64,000 nucleotides of DNA from Desulfoscipio sp. XC116 (GTDB taxonomy: Bacteria; Bacillota; Desulfotomaculia; Desulfotomaculales; Desulfallaceae): positions 1,679,035-1,743,034 of the forward strand of contig NZ_CP156660.1 in assembly GCF_039851975.1 (NCBI RefSeq), written 5' to 3'. This document shows, piece by piece, positions 1-10,026 of this stretch. The first letter of the stretch is position 1. Each line of letters opens with the position of its first letter. The translations under genes and the position numbers were made by a program. The notes under the pieces are model-generated. The model saw nothing but the letters and a program-made list of their open reading frames with translations. It was not told where the DNA came from and made no database searches.

Positions 1-49
1 GGCCCTGCTGCAATTCCCTGACAATTTGTTTTTCCAGTTCAGTCAGCAT
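1..49 (-). CDS. ahbA: AhbA siroheme decarboxylase subunit, N-terminus only
   Basis: Only the first 16 codons are inside the window: an ATG at 49-47 opens a frame reading MLTELEKQIVRELQQG, which overlaps the end of ahbB by 11 bases. The start of an Lrp/AsnC-like winged helix is expected for AhbA, and its position right after ahbB in a complete siroheme-to-heme operon supports that reading. AhbA pairs with AhbB to remove two carboxyl groups from siroheme. The assignment rests on context and on a short hydrophobic heptad pattern; the rest of the gene is off the left edge. Confidence 0.6.
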   Translation of the reverse strand, partial: MLTELEKQIVRELQQG

Positions 50-512
50 GCTGCACCTCGGACAGGTTAAAGTTAACGCGCACTTTAAAGATATTGACGG
101 CCGGCAGGTTTAATATATCCGTCAGGCCGGTTTTTTGTCTTATTTCATTTAAAACCCCTTCGATATGTTGTTCCGTTTGAGCCAGCAAGGTAAACCACAT
201 ATTATAACGGTGGTTGCGCAGGTAGTTATGGGTAATACCCGGATAGCTGTTGATTATCTGGGCTACCCGGTCAATGTCCTTTTCAGGTACTTGCATAGCA
301 CACAGTGTGCCCGTATAACCAATTTTACGGGAATCAAACAGCCCGCCCAGTCGCCGGATAATGCCGGCTTGCCGCAGCCGTTGTAATCTTTCCAGTACAT
401 TTTGCTCACTGATACCGAGCTTTTGACCAATCATATCGTAGGGCCGCTCGGTAACGGGGAAGTTGGACTGAATAATGTTTAGCAGCTGCTTATCGATTCG
501 GTCAACACTCAT
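39..512 (-). CDS. ahbB: AhbB, siroheme decarboxylase subunit
   Basis: A 157-residue protein of the Lrp/AsnC-derived AhbA/AhbB (NirD/G/H/L-like) family. Residues 1-55 form the HTH-like part (DxQLLNIIQxxFPVTERPYDMIGQKLGIS) and the C-terminal half is the AsnC-type fold with the conserved stretch HNYLRNHRYNMWFTLL. With AhbA it decarboxylates siroheme to 12,18-didecarboxysiroheme in the cytoplasm. It starts 3 bases after the ahbD stop with a GGGGAT ribosome site and overlaps ahbA, so the three are translationally linked. A DNA-binding role is unlikely given the enzymes around it. Which of the pair is called A or B follows order and sequence feel, not a search. Confidence 0.85.
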   Translation of the reverse strand: MSVDRIDKQLLNIIQSNFPVTERPYDMIGQKLGISEQNVLERLQRLRQAGIIRRLGGLFDSRKIGYTGTLCAMQVPEKDIDRVAQIINSYPGITHNYLRNHRYNMWFTLLAQTEQHIEGVLNEIRQKTGLTDILNLPAVNIFKVRVNFNLSEVQHAD

Positions 513-515
513 GCA

Positions 516-1508
516 CTAATATCCCCTTCTTCCGTGATAAAGACACCACGGTTCTTCGGCCATGTAATCTCCGTGGTAATAATAAGCTCTGGCCCGGCAG
601 CCGCCGCATATCTTTTTATACCGGCAGGTGCCGCAGCCACCGCTGTATTCCATAGTGCGCAGCTTTTGCAGCACTTCGTTCTCGCGCCAAATATGGTCAA
701 AGGGGATCCGGCGCACATTGCCCAGGGGTATATTAAGATAAGCGCAGGGCTGTACATCACCCCGGGGACCGATAATGCAGTAGGCCGTCCCGGCCAGACA
801 TCCGCGGCTAAAGCGCATGTTTACCCCCATTTGACGGGCGATGCGCATGAATTGGGGCGCGCAGGTTGGCTTAAGCTCTATATCCACCTGGCTTTGCTTG
901 ACCATAATACGCTGCAGCAGTTGTTCATATTGTTCTGCGCGCAGCGTTTCGGCTTCAATATTAACCGCTCGGCCGGTGGGCACCATAAAGAAAATATGGT
1001 GGCCCCGGGCGCCTAAGCTCACGGACAAGTCCGTTAAATCTTCAATTTCGCCGTTGTTCCACTCCATCACTGTGGTATGCACCTGAAAGGGCAGGCCGGC
1101 CTCCCGACAGGCTCGCATACCGTCCACCGCTCCTTGCCAAGCGCCGGCGGAGCCCCGAAAATCGTCATGCCTGGCCGGGTCGGTACTATCCAGACTGATG
1201 CCCACTGCCATAGCACCCGCGTTTTTCAATCGGGCGGCAGCTTCAGGGGTGATCAGCGTGCCATTGGAACCCAGCACGGGGCGGAGACCGGTGTCAGCGG
1301 CGTATTGAATCAGCTCATAAATATCGTTCCGCATGAGCGGCTCGCCACCGCTAAAAATCATGATCTTAAAACCGGCCCGGGCTATATCGTCAATCAGCTT
1401 TTTACCTTCTGCCGTATTAAGCTCCTCTTCCGCCCGGGCTCCCGAATCCCGGTAGCAGTGCTTGCAGTACAGGTTACAGGCGTTGGTGGTGTTCCAGGAT
1501 ACCAGCAT
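516..1508 (-). CDS. ahbD: AhbD-type radical SAM heme synthase (NirJ2-like)
   Basis: A 330-residue radical SAM enzyme. The SAM cluster motif CNLYCKHC lies at residues 11-18 immediately after the start, followed by FSGGEPLMR, and the C-terminus is a Cys-rich SPASM-like region (CLAGTAYC, then CGTCRYKKICGGC and a final Cys). AhbD converts Fe-coproporphyrin III to heme b by oxidative decarboxylation of two propionates. The short N-terminus separates it from the AhbC-type enzyme upstream. AAAGGA precedes the ATG, and the gene sits 18 bases behind hemB. The AhbC/AhbD split follows the NirJ1/NirJ2 pattern known from related Firmicutes; enzyme order is inferred. Confidence 0.85.
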   Translation of the reverse strand: MLVSWNTTNACNLYCKHCYRDSGARAEEELNTAEGKKLIDDIARAGFKIMIFSGGEPLMRNDIYELIQYAADTGLRPVLGSNGTLITPEAAARLKNAGAMAVGISLDSTDPARHDDFRGSAGAWQGAVDGMRACREAGLPFQVHTTVMEWNNGEIEDLTDLSVSLGARGHHIFFMVPTGRAVNIEAETLRAEQYEQLLQRIMVKQSQVDIELKPTCAPQFMRIARQMGVNMRFSRGCLAGTAYCIIGPRGDVQPCAYLNIPLGNVRRIPFDHIWRENEVLQKLRTMEYSGGCGTCRYKKICGGCRARAYYYHGDYMAEEPWCLYHGRRGY

Positions 1509-1526
1509 GCAGGTTTGTTCCTTTCT

Positions 1527-2501
1527 TTATTCGTTTAACCAGCGCGCCACATCCGGGGCATGGTAAGTAATAATAATGTCCGCCCCGGCCCTTTTCATGC
1601 CGGTCAGCAATTCCAGGGTGGTTCTGCGTTCGTCGATCCAGCCCAGGCGGGCCGCGGCTTTAAGCATGGAATATTCACCGCTGACATTATACGCCGCCAG
1701 CGGGCTATCAAAATTTCCACGCACTGCCGCAATTACATCCATGTAAGCCATAGCCGGCTTAACAATAATTATATCGGCGCCTTCGGCAATATCTTGCTCT
1801 GCCTCCCGCAGGGCTTCCCTGAGGTTGGGCGGGTCCATCTGGTAAGTTTTGCGGTCTCCGAATTGCGGTGCGGAGCCGGCTGCTTCCCGAAAAGGACCGT
1901 AAAAAGCCGAAGCGTACTTAACACTGTAAGACATGATGGGGATATTGGCGAACCCCTCCGCATCCAGGGCTTTTCTAATAGCCTGCACTCGCCCGTCCAT
2001 CATATCCGACGGCGCTACGATGTCTGCTCCGCTTTGTGCGTGAGAAACAGCGGTGCGGGCCAGCAGTTCCAAGGTGGGGTCGTTTAAAACTTGAGATTCA
2101 TGCACAATGCCGCAGTGTCCGTGATCGGTGTACTCACACAGGCAAACGTCGGTAATGACCAGCAGGTCGGGGAATTTATCCTTAACTGCCCGCACGGCTT
2201 GCTGGACAATGCCGCCGGCATCATAAGCACCGCTGCCAAAAGCGTCCTTGCTATCCGGAATACCGAACAGCAATATGCCCGGGATGCCCAGCGCTTGTAT
2301 TGCGGCCACCTTGGTAAGCAAGCGGTCGATGGATAAATTATATACGCCGGGCATCGACTCCACGGGTTTTTGCACATTGGAGCCGCCGGTGACGAAAAAA
2401 GGATATATTAAATCATCCACCCGCAAGTGGTTTTCCCTGACCAGTCGCCGCATATTGGCGCTGGAACGAAGGCGGCGCGGTCTGGCGACCGGAAAATACA
2501 T
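1527..2501 (-). CDS. hemB: Porphobilinogen synthase (5-aminolevulinate dehydratase)
   Basis: A 324-residue HemB, the usual length. It condenses two 5-aminolevulinates to porphobilinogen. The metal-binding Cys cluster [14 protein letters not shown] is present around residues 120-133, the Schiff-base region [13 protein letters not shown] is intact, and PAMAYMD closes the active site. An AGGAGGTG site precedes the ATG. It is unusual only in being placed between the two late radical SAM genes ahbC and ahbD, so early and late heme steps are made from one transcript. Confidence 0.96.
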   Translation of the reverse strand: MYFPVARPRRLRSSANMRRLVRENHLRVDDLIYPFFVTGGSNVQKPVESMPGVYNLSIDRLLTKVAAIQALGIPGILLFGIPDSKDAFGSGAYDAGGIVQQAVRAVKDKFPDLLVITDVCLCEYTDHGHCGIVHESQVLNDPTLELLARTAVSHAQSGADIVAPSDMMDGRVQAIRKALDAEGFANIPIMSYSVKYASAFYGPFREAAGSAPQFGDRKTYQMDPPNLREALREAEQDIAEGADIIIVKPAMAYMDVIAAVRGNFDSPLAAYNVSGEYSMLKAAARLGWIDERRTTLELLTGMKRAGADIIITYHAPDVARWLNE

Positions 2502-2619
2502 GGTGCGTGCACCTCCTGATTTCTTAGAATAGATGGTACTGATGGATTTAGTCCAGTTTCCGCATAATTGATTTAAATGCCGGTATAAGCTAAATACATG
2601 CGAGGTATTCCATGCATGC

Positions 2620-3804
2620 TTATGTTCTTACGGCAAGGCCTATTTCTTCATCAGTCAGGTAACAGGCGGGATCGGGGGCCCAGAAATCACCGTATACCGC
2701 TTCGGCTCGCGTTCTGAAATTACCGTTGCACATATCAAGCCAGCGGCAGTCGGCACAGCGTTCTTTCAGCAGTGGTTTACGGTCTTTTAAACCCTGCAAA
2801 ACGGGATGGCTTGAATTTTGCCAGATATCTGCAAAAGATTTTTCCCGGATATTGCCCAGCACATGCTGGCGGGTGAACTGGTCGGGGTATACGTTGCCAA
2901 ACCAGTCTACTGCCCCGATGGCTATACCCGAGCGGTTGCCGCCGTTGGCTGTCAACAATTGGCGTACCCGCTCCCCCCGAGCCGGGTCGGCCTTTTGCAG
3001 GGCCAGATAAATATAGATGCCGTCGGCATGGTTGTCCACCGTTAGTATTTCCTTATTTAAACCGCGGCGGTGGTAATCTTGGGTACGTTCCATAATTAAG
3101 TCCATAGCCCGCCGGGTTTGGGTGTGGCTCACATCTTCGTTTATCATTTTACTGCCCCGGCCGCTGTAAACCAGATGATAGAAGCATACCCGGGGTATAT
3201 CTTCGTCCTCGATTAATTTAAATATGTCGGGCAGCTGATCAATGTTATGGCGGTTAATGGTGAACCGCAAACCCACTCGCTGGCCGATGGCCCGGCAAGC
3301 ACGAATTCCGCTTAAGGCGGCGTCAAAAGCCCCTTTGCGGCCCCGAAAACGGTCGTTATTGTCACCGATGCCGTCCAGGCTGATGCCCACGTAGCTGACG
3401 CCTATATCTTTGATCTGGGCGGCTACCTCGGGGGTGATTAATGTGCCGTTGGTGGAAAGGGTGCAGCGGATATTTTTACTGCGGGCGTAGCCGGCCAATG
3501 CAAAGAAATCATGGCGCAATAAAGGCTCGCCCCCCGAAAAAAGTATTACGGGCACTTTAAAGGCGGCCAGATCATCAATAAAGTTTTTGGCCTCGGCGGT
3601 GGTGAGCTCATTATCATAAATACGGTCGTCGGAGCTGGAATAACAGTGCAGGCATCTTAAGTTGCAGGTACGGGTGGTGTTCCATACCACCACCGGCCCA
3701 TGCCCCGCCGTTGTTCCGTTGCGCTGACAGCCCGCGTCATGTTTATAACGCAGGGAATCTCCGTAATATTTGGCTCCGCAAAGTAATCTGCTTACACTGA
3801 TCAT
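2620..3804 (-). CDS. ahbC: AhbC-type radical SAM Fe-coproporphyrin synthase (NirJ1-like)
   Basis: A 394-residue radical SAM/SPASM enzyme. From the chosen start [10 protein letters not shown] the motif CNLRCLHC falls at residues 47-54, preceded by VVVWNTTRT as in NirJ/AhbC proteins; FSGGEPLLR follows and a Cys set ([10 protein letters not shown], later C) ends the protein. AhbC removes two acetate side chains of didecarboxysiroheme, giving Fe-coproporphyrin III. The frame stays open 87 bases upstream, but GAGGAGA lies just before the ATG at 3804, and family members begin here. It follows cobA-hemD by 161 bases, the widest gap in the operon, where no clear signal was found. Confidence 0.88.
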   Translation of the reverse strand: MISVSRLLCGAKYYGDSLRYKHDAGCQRNGTTAGHGPVVVWNTTRTCNLRCLHCYSSSDDRIYDNELTTAEAKNFIDDLAAFKVPVILFSGGEPLLRHDFFALAGYARSKNIRCTLSTNGTLITPEVAAQIKDIGVSYVGISLDGIGDNNDRFRGRKGAFDAALSGIRACRAIGQRVGLRFTINRHNIDQLPDIFKLIEDEDIPRVCFYHLVYSGRGSKMINEDVSHTQTRRAMDLIMERTQDYHRRGLNKEILTVDNHADGIYIYLALQKADPARGERVRQLLTANGGNRSGIAIGAVDWFGNVYPDQFTRQHVLGNIREKSFADIWQNSSHPVLQGLKDRKPLLKERCADCRWLDMCNGNFRTRAEAVYGDFWAPDPACYLTDEEIGLAVRT

Positions 3805-3965
3805 AATCTTCTCCTCTATATCGGTCAATGGGGCAATAATGGTTCTAACGAGGTTATAACCTTTATGTAAACCGTAACTTAATATCGGCATTGTGCCTAA
3901 TCGTCTTGGTATACTGATGTAAAGCTAACCGCCGTTGGGAGCGGTCCTTCCCCGCATATTTCTCA

Positions 3966-5486
3966 TTATTGTATATTTAAAATAGCTTGCAGCAGTCCGT
4001 TTATGGTGTATGTGTCCGCTTCAATATGCACCGGCAGACCTAATTCCCGGGCCGTGGCCGCGGTAATGGGTCCAATGCAGGCTACTTTAGCGTTCTTTAC
4101 CAGTTGCCCCGGAGATACTGTTCCCAGCAGGGTGATAAAATTGCGTACCGTTGAAGAACTGGTAAAGGTAATTAAATCAATTGCATCTTCGGCCAGCATG
4201 TTCCGAATGACCTCTGCGTTGCCGTTCCCCAGCACGGTGCGGTAAGCGGTTACTTCATCCACCCGGGCGTCCAGGCGGGACAGTGCCTCCGGTAATATTT
4301 TCCTGGCTATGTCAGCCCGGGGCAACAACACCCGGTCACCTGGCGCTATCTGGTCTTTTAGCCCCTCTACGATGGCCTCGGCCCGGTATTCCGTGGGTAT
4401 GTAAGCTGTCTGCAGGGCCATTTTTTGCAGTGCTTTACCGGTTTGCGGTCCGATAGCGCATATTTTCAGACCTTTTAAATTGCGGATATCGCCGTTTAAT
4501 CGGCGTAGGGCATCGAAGAAATAGTTAACTCCGTTTACACTGGTAAAAATAATCCAGTTATACTCCGGCAACCGGGCCAGGGCGTTTTCCAGGGGTGCGC
4601 TGTCCTCGGGCGGAGCGATGGCAATGGTAGGAAACTCCACCGGTTCGCCGCCCAGGTTATAAATAGCCTGGGATAAGCTACTGGCCTGCTCCCGGGAGCG
4701 GGTAACCAGTATTCTTTTACCGAACAATGGCTTATTCTCAAACCAGCTTAATTTGTCTCGCAGCTGCACCACTTCGCCCACTATAATTATGGCCGGGTTT
4801 TTAAAGCCCTGATCCAGAGCCATCTGCGAGATATTATCCAGCCGGCCCACCAGTGTTTTTTGTTCCGGGCGGGTGCCCCAGCGGATCAGTGCCACGGGGG
4901 TTGCAGGATCTCGACCGTGCTCCGTTAGCTTTTGGGTAATACCCGGTAAGTTGCCCATGCCCATCAAAAATATCAAAGTGCCCACGCCGGTGGCTATTTT
5001 GGACCACTGGATGTTGGAATTTTCTTTGGTAGGGTCTTCATTACCCGTAATAATGGCCAAGGTGGATGTAAAATCCCTGTGCGTTACCGGTATGCCCGCG
5101 TAAGCCGGCACAGCAATAGCCGAGGTAACGCCGGGAATTATTTCAAAGGGTATGCCGTGGCGGGCCAGTTCCTCGGCCTCCTCGCCGCCGCGTCCAAATA
5201 GGAAGGGGTCTCCTCCTTTTAAACGTGCTACGGTATGGCCTTGCAAAGCCTTGTCCACGAGCAGTTGATTTATTTCCTCCTGAGATAGGGTATGCCGGTC
5301 AGGTTTTTTACCTACAAAAATACACTGTGCATCCGGTCGGCGCTGCTCCAATAGCCGCGGCCCGGCCAAACGGTCATAGACGATCACGTCGGCCTGTCTG
5401 ATGCACTCCAACCCTCTAACCGTGAGCAGTCCCGGATCGCCCGGTCCGGCACCGATAAGATATACCGTTCCCTTGTTATTTGTCAT
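3966..5486 (-). CDS. cobA-hemD: Fused uroporphyrinogen-III methyltransferase / uroporphyrinogen-III synthase
   Basis: A two-domain fusion of about 506 residues. The N-terminal half (to about 245) is SUMT: VYLIGAGPGDPGLLTVRG, VARLKGGDPFLFGRGGEE and PGVTSAIAVPAYAGIPVTHR. The C-terminal half is HemD (KRILVTRSREQASSL, IFTSVNGVNYF, ITFTSSSTVRNF). It closes hydroxymethylbilane to uroporphyrinogen III and methylates it to precorrin-2, committing flux to siroheme and heme. The ATG at 5486 is preferred over one 9 bases upstream because GGAG then lies at a workable distance; it overlaps the end of hemC by 11 bases. Such fusions are common in Clostridia. Confidence 0.95.
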   Translation of the reverse strand: MTNNKGTVYLIGAGPGDPGLLTVRGLECIRQADVIVYDRLAGPRLLEQRRPDAQCIFVGKKPDRHTLSQEEINQLLVDKALQGHTVARLKGGDPFLFGRGGEEAEELARHGIPFEIIPGVTSAIAVPAYAGIPVTHRDFTSTLAIITGNEDPTKENSNIQWSKIATGVGTLIFLMGMGNLPGITQKLTEHGRDPATPVALIRWGTRPEQKTLVGRLDNISQMALDQGFKNPAIIIVGEVVQLRDKLSWFENKPLFGKRILVTRSREQASSLSQAIYNLGGEPVEFPTIAIAPPEDSAPLENALARLPEYNWIIFTSVNGVNYFFDALRRLNGDIRNLKGLKICAIGPQTGKALQKMALQTAYIPTEYRAEAIVEGLKDQIAPGDRVLLPRADIARKILPEALSRLDARVDEVTAYRTVLGNGNAEVIRNMLAEDAIDLITFTSSSTVRNFITLLGTVSPGQLVKNAKVACIGPITAATARELGLPVHIEADTYTINGLLQAILNIQ

Positions 5487-6420
5487 GAAAACCATACTCC
5501 TGTCTTGCTTGCCGTAATATTCTTTCCGCGCCGCGCTCGATCAGCACGTCGGCCAGCTTAGTGCCCAAAAGCCGGGCATCGGCTAACTGTCCCGTTACAC
5601 TGTGACGCAACGCGGTTTGCCCGTTAAGGTCAACAACCGCTCCTTTAAGTGTCAGTATATCATTCTGTATTTGTCCGTAAGCGCCGATAGGTACCTGGCA
5701 GCCGCCTTCCAGCCTTCTCATGAATGCTCTTTCGGCTTCGATAGCCGCTCTGGAGGGATCGTGATCCAATGCTGCTATAATATCTCGAGTTGCGGTATCG
5801 GTACTTTTTATCTCCACTCCAATCGAACCCTGTCCTACGGCGGGCAGGCAAATATCAAAAGGAATTAACTCAGTTATCATTTCTTCGTAACCCATGCGCT
5901 TAATACCGGCGTAAGCCAGCACAATGGCATCCAAATTCAGCTCTTTAAATTTGCGCAGCCGGGTATTTAAGTTGCCTCGTATATCCACCATTTGCAGATC
6001 GGGACGGTAATTAAGCAGCTGGGCACGTCGCCGTAAACTGCTTGTACCGATACGGGCGCCAATCTTTAAGTCAGCCAGCCGGATATTATCCCTGGCTATT
6101 AAAACATCGCCGGGATATTCCCGCTCACACATTGCTCCGATGTCCAGCCCCTCCGGCAGCTTGGTGGGCAAATCCTTCATGCTGTGCACGGCCAGTTTTA
6201 TTGTACCGTTTAACAGCGCTACCTCAAGTTCCTTGGTGAACAGTCCCTTGTCACCAATTTTGGCCAGAGCCACATCTAAAATGTTGTCGCCTTTGGTTTT
6301 CATGCCTTGTATATGAAAACTGCGGTCGGGGTGGGCCCGTTGCAGTGTATTGGCCACCCACCGGGCTTGCCACATGGCTAAGTCGCTGTCCCGGGATCCG
6401 ATAATCACTTGGTCTACCAT
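5476..6420 (-). CDS. hemC: Hydroxymethylbilane synthase (porphobilinogen deaminase)
   Basis: A 314-residue HemC that polymerises four porphobilinogens. The dipyrromethane cofactor Cys is at about 241 in LEGGCQVPIGAYG; KDLPTKLPEGL and GTSSLRRRAQL are also intact. The start chosen is the ATG at 6420, with GGAGG five bases upstream, rather than an ATG seven codons earlier. It lies 117 bases after hemA and overlaps cobA-hemD. Confidence 0.95.
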   Translation of the reverse strand: MVDQVIIGSRDSDLAMWQARWVANTLQRAHPDRSFHIQGMKTKGDNILDVALAKIGDKGLFTKELEVALLNGTIKLAVHSMKDLPTKLPEGLDIGAMCEREYPGDVLIARDNIRLADLKIGARIGTSSLRRRAQLLNYRPDLQMVDIRGNLNTRLRKFKELNLDAIVLAYAGIKRMGYEEMITELIPFDICLPAVGQGSIGVEIKSTDTATRDIIAALDHDPSRAAIEAERAFMRRLEGGCQVPIGAYGQIQNDILTLKGAVVDLNGQTALRHSVTGQLADARLLGTKLADVLIERGAERILRQARQEYGFHDK

Positions 6421-6537
6421 TTCAGCCTCCGATACGAACAATTTGCCTTATGGCACAGGATACCCATATTTACAATAAAAATTTCGGGTGCGGCCACGGA
6501 TAAAGCTCGTACCCGGAATTATAACAGTCAATTTATA

Positions 6538-7908
6538 TTAATGCTGGCCCGAGGCCCGGGCCGCAGGTTTCGGCTGTTTACCCCGCTTCTCCTTTGTCGG
6601 CTGCCCGGCAACAGCTCGTCTGTCCGATTCATCCAAATCGTCCGGATTATCCGGAAGAAATAGTTTTTCCACGGCCTCTTGATAGACCGGACCATGCTCG
6701 GTAAGGGCGTATTCTTTTAAGCGGGTAACGGGAGTGTGTAATAATTGATTGACAATGGTATTGGCCATTGATTCAATTATCTTACGGTCATGGGCGGACA
6801 GATCACCCAATTTGCTGAGCGCCCGGGTCATTTCCCGCTGTCTGATTGATTCACCGTGTTTTTTTAGCGCGGTGACGGTGGGAACGACATATTGTATGCC
6901 CTGCCAGCGGGAAAACTCTTCCACCGCCTCTTCTATAATAGCGTCCGCCATAATGGCGGCCCGTTTGCGTTCCATAAGATTATTGTCCACTACATTCTGC
7001 AAATCATCAATATCGTAAAGCTTAACACCGGGCAGGCTGCCCACAGCCGGGTCTATATCCCTGGGTACCGCAATGTCAATCAGCATAATTTTTTTACCGG
7101 TATTCTCGGCCAGCGTTCTTTGCATTTCGGGCGCTCGCACCACGTAATGGGTCGCGGCCGTGCAGCTGATTACTATATCGGCTGCTTCCAGGTAGCGATA
7201 TAATTGATTAAATTTGACGGCTTGACCGCCAAATTGCCGGGCCAGGCATACGGCCCGGTCATAGGAACGATTGGAAACAATAACCCCGGAAACGCCGTTG
7301 GCCACCAGGTGTTTAGCGGTTAATTCACTCATTTTACCGGCTCCGATAACCAGCACTGAACGGCCGGTCAGGTCCTGGAAAATTTGCTTGGCCAACTCCA
7401 CTGCGGCATAGCTAATGGAAACTGCATGCTGGTCGATGCCCGTTTCTGTCCGGGCTTGCTTACCCACCGTAATGGCCTGTCTAAATAAAGTACTAATTAC
7501 CTTATCGGTGGCGTTATGTTTTTGGGCCAGCTGGTAAGCGGTTCTAACCTGGCCTAAAATCTGGGTTTCCCCCAGCAGCATGGAATCAAGCCCGGCTGCC
7601 ACTCTAAACAAGTGTCGGGCGGTTTTATGCTGTGCAAAGGCGTAAGTATATTTTTTAATCATAACCGGTTCAACGCCCGACTTATGTTGCAAAAAACTTC
7701 TGATAGTTTCAATGCCGCTTTCAACATCAGTAACATGGGCATATATTTCTGTGCGGTTGCAGGTGGAAATAATCACGCAGCCCAATATCACCGGTTGGTC
7801 AAGCAGCCTGTCCAAGGCGTCCGATAATGAATTTTCCGAAAAAGATAGTTTTTCTCTAATTTCCACCGGAGCAGTTTTATGATTGACACCGATTGATACG
7901 ACAGACAT
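6538..7908 (-). CDS. hemA: Glutamyl-tRNA reductase
   Basis: A 456-residue GluTR, first committed step of the C5 pathway to 5-aminolevulinate. The catalytic Cys is at 50 in [11 protein letters not shown], the Rossmann motif [17 protein letters not shown] is intact, and the C-terminal dimerisation helix is followed by a basic 25-residue tail ([14 protein letters not shown]) not needed for catalysis. The ATG has an AAAGGAG site and overlaps the sirC end by 32 bases. Confidence 0.96.
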   Translation of the reverse strand: MSVVSIGVNHKTAPVEIREKLSFSENSLSDALDRLLDQPVILGCVIISTCNRTEIYAHVTDVESGIETIRSFLQHKSGVEPVMIKKYTYAFAQHKTARHLFRVAAGLDSMLLGETQILGQVRTAYQLAQKHNATDKVISTLFRQAITVGKQARTETGIDQHAVSISYAAVELAKQIFQDLTGRSVLVIGAGKMSELTAKHLVANGVSGVIVSNRSYDRAVCLARQFGGQAVKFNQLYRYLEAADIVISCTAATHYVVRAPEMQRTLAENTGKKIMLIDIAVPRDIDPAVGSLPGVKLYDIDDLQNVVDNNLMERKRAAIMADAIIEEAVEEFSRWQGIQYVVPTVTALKKHGESIRQREMTRALSKLGDLSAHDRKIIESMANTIVNQLLHTPVTRLKEYALTEHGPVYQEAVEKLFLPDNPDDLDESDRRAVAGQPTKEKRGKQPKPAARASGQH

Positions 7909-8521
7909 TGTTTACCCGCTCCTTTGCTCTCTCTAAATCCCCTTGCGCGACCATCGCAAATGTAGTTTCATCCACTAGATCTTTTAAAATCTGCTCGCGT
8001 TTGGCGGTATTCGTCACTTGCTCTCGTACCTGCCTGCGTATTGCGCCTAAAAAATTGGTGAATTCGGTGAAGGCAGTGCCAAATTCCTGTTCCAGTTTTT
8101 GGCGTATCATTCTAGCCAGCCTGGGACTGCTGCCGCCTGTGGAAACAGCCAGTTTAAGCGAGCCCCGGTGTACCACGGAGGGCACAAAAAAATTACATCT
8201 GGGCGGGTCATCCACTACATTAACCATTATATTGCGCTGCATGCAATCGTTGGCTACGGTGTGGTTTGCGGCCTCATTGTTCGTGGCGCTGATTACTAGA
8301 AAAGCATCTGCCAAATCGCTGGTTTCATAATAACCATGACGATGCTTAATCAGTCCGCATTCTACCATATTTTGCAATTCAGCGGTTAATTGCGGACTAA
8401 TGACGTGGATCTGAGCACCACAGCGGGCCAGAGCACTTACTTTACGCTCGGCTACTTTGCCGCCGCCTACCACCAGGCACTTTTTATCTTTTAGATTGAG
8501 AAATATGGGGTAAAGTTCCAA
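7877..8521 (-). CDS. sirC: Precorrin-2 dehydrogenase (SirC/Met8-like)
   Basis: A protein of about 214 residues of the CysG N-terminal/Met8 family: [13 protein letters not shown] binds NAD, and [19 protein letters not shown] and [14 protein letters not shown] are family signatures. It oxidises precorrin-2 to sirohydrochlorin and may also insert iron. The TTG at 8521 is chosen because GGAG lies nine bases upstream; an alternative TTG at 8542 has no site. As first gene of the heme operon it supplies the siroheme that AhbAB needs. No separate SirB/CbiX ferrochelatase is in the window. Confidence 0.9.
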   Translation of the reverse strand: MELYPIFLNLKDKKCLVVGGGKVAERKVSALARCGAQIHVISPQLTAELQNMVECGLIKHRHGYYETSDLADAFLVISATNNEAANHTVANDCMQRNIMVNVVDDPPRCNFFVPSVVHRGSLKLAVSTGGSSPRLARMIRQKLEQEFGTAFTEFTNFLGAIRRQVREQVTNTAKREQILKDLVDETTFAMVAQGDLERAKERVNNVCRINRCQS

Positions 8522-8627
8522 ATAAATCAACTCCGGGTGCAATGGTAAAAAGAATATGGTTTGCTCAATTTTAAAATATCGAAATTAGTATGCCTTGCCG
8601 GGCTATGCTTTGCCGATGTAAATAATA

Positions 8628-9593
8628 CTAAAACTTTCTGATATTGATAAAATCAGCAATAGTTTGCATGGTTCTCTTTACCGGTACTTCAGGCAACTTG
8701 GCCAACTCCTTTTTAGCTTTAGCCACATATTGGCCGGCAATATCGGCCGAATAGGCTATACCGCCGTTTTTGGTAATCAAGTCAATTGCCTCGTTTACTT
8801 CTTGTTCACTTTTATCGGGTTTATTAATAATTGCTTGCAGTTTATCCCCGGCATTGCTTTTTTTTAATGCATAGATAGCCGGCAGGGTGATAATGCCCTG
8901 CCTTAAATCACCGCCTACGGGTTTACCAAGTCTGATTTGCTCGGCGGTCATGTCCAAAATATCATCGGTAATTTGAAAGGCCATGCCAATGTAATGGCCG
9001 AACCGCCGCAGCGATTGATGTAAACGCCGCGGAGCTCCGCAGGCCACTGCCCCCAACTGGCAGGATGCTGAAATTAAAAGGGCGGTTTTCCGGTTAATGC
9101 GATAAAAATAGTCTTTGATACTCTGATCGGTATTATAGGTGGCGGTAATTTGTAAGATTTCCCCCTCGCACATTTTTATGCTGGTGTCTGCCAGCACCCT
9201 GGGAATCGATGGTTCCTCATAACGGGAAATCAGTATTAATGACTTGCCCAGCAGGTAATCACCAATGTGGGTGGAAATACGATTACCCCATTGTGCCTTT
9301 ATTGTGGGTATGCCCCTTCTGGTTAAAGACGAATCCACCACATCATCATGCACCAGGCTGGCCATGTGAATTAACTCCAGGGCTACGGCCAGGGGTACCA
9401 GTTTGTCCATGTTAAAATTACAAAATTTACCACCCAGCAAACAAAACGCGGGACGCAGACGTTTACCTCCCGCGCTGATTAAATGCGTGGCTGTTTCCGT
9501 TAATAACGGATCGGAAGAACGAACAGCTTTTTTCAGCTCATCTTCCACAACGCCTAATTCGTTTTTAATTTCACTGAAGAAATCAAATATCAT
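8628..9593 (-). CDS. hepT: Trans-polyprenyl diphosphate synthase (HepT-like)
   Basis: A 321-residue long-chain prenyl diphosphate synthase with both Asp-rich motifs intact: DDVVD at 83-87 and DDILD at 210-214, plus GGKRLRPAF and GDYLLGK. It extends farnesyl-type primers with isopentenyl diphosphate, most likely to make the menaquinone side chain. It is separate from the menaquinone cluster, where a homologue lacking both motifs is found; a two-subunit enzyme like HepS/HepT is possible. Side-chain length cannot be read from sequence here. Confidence 0.9.
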   Translation of the reverse strand: MIFDFFSEIKNELGVVEDELKKAVRSSDPLLTETATHLISAGGKRLRPAFCLLGGKFCNFNMDKLVPLAVALELIHMASLVHDDVVDSSLTRRGIPTIKAQWGNRISTHIGDYLLGKSLILISRYEEPSIPRVLADTSIKMCEGEILQITATYNTDQSIKDYFYRINRKTALLISASCQLGAVACGAPRRLHQSLRRFGHYIGMAFQITDDILDMTAEQIRLGKPVGGDLRQGIITLPAIYALKKSNAGDKLQAIINKPDKSEQEVNEAIDLITKNGGIAYSADIAGQYVAKAKKELAKLPEVPVKRTMQTIADFINIRKF

Positions 9594-9835
9594 TATGTTA
9601 GTTCACCTACTTATTGTGAAAGAAGGCTGTAGATTTCTTAAGCTTAACCTTCGACAAAGTGATATAATTTTCCTTCTTTGGCGGTATTTAAGCCGCTGTT
9701 CCGGTATTTTGGAGTGTGTTCGGTTGTCTTTGGTGCCGGTTATTGAAAGTTAACGGGTGAAGGCTCAAATTAAATCACTATAATAGATTATTATATTTTA
9801 CTCTTAAAATCAATGAGAATTGTATACACATAAAC

Positions 9836-9864
9836 TTGTTTAATTAAATTTTCTTTGTTATAAT
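9836..9864 (+). promoter_or_regulatory. Sigma-A promoter of tRNA-Sec
   Basis: TTGTTT (9836-9841) and TATAAT (9859-9864) are 17 bases apart, placing the start a few bases before the tRNA at 9889. Confidence 0.75.
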
Positions 9865-9888
9865 ATTTATTGTCGCAAAAATGAATAT

Positions 9889-9987
9889 GGGGGTGGATGG
9901 TGCCTGGTGGTGCCCCTGGTCTTCAAAACCAGTCCGCGGGGCGGCGATCCCGTCCCTGGTGAGTTCGATTCTCACACACTCCCGCCA
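9889..9987 (+). tRNA. selC: Selenocysteine tRNA, anticodon TCA, CCA encoded
   Basis: A 99-base tRNA with all selenocysteine-tRNA hallmarks. The acceptor stem is 8 bp long (9889-9896 with 9976-9983; the last pair is G-A), the D arm has a 6-bp stem (GGTGCC twice) closing a 4-base loop, the anticodon loop CTTCAAA places TCA at 9923-9925, a long GC-rich variable arm spans about 9933-9957, and the T arm GTGAG/CTCAC encloses TTCGATT. A G discriminator and CCA follow. It delivers selenocysteine to UGA codons with SelB and is charged through SelA, both encoded at 23.8-27.2 kb. It has its own promoter and terminator. Confidence 0.96.
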
Positions 9988-9995
9988 ATGATAGC

Positions 9996-10026
9996 AAAGC
10001 TTCCGGAGTTCCGGAGGCTTTTTTAT
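9996..10026 (+). terminator. Rho-independent terminator of tRNA-Sec
   Basis: A 10-bp stem (AGCTTCCGGA with TCCGGAGGCT) is followed by six T; it starts 10 bases after CCA. Confidence 0.88.
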
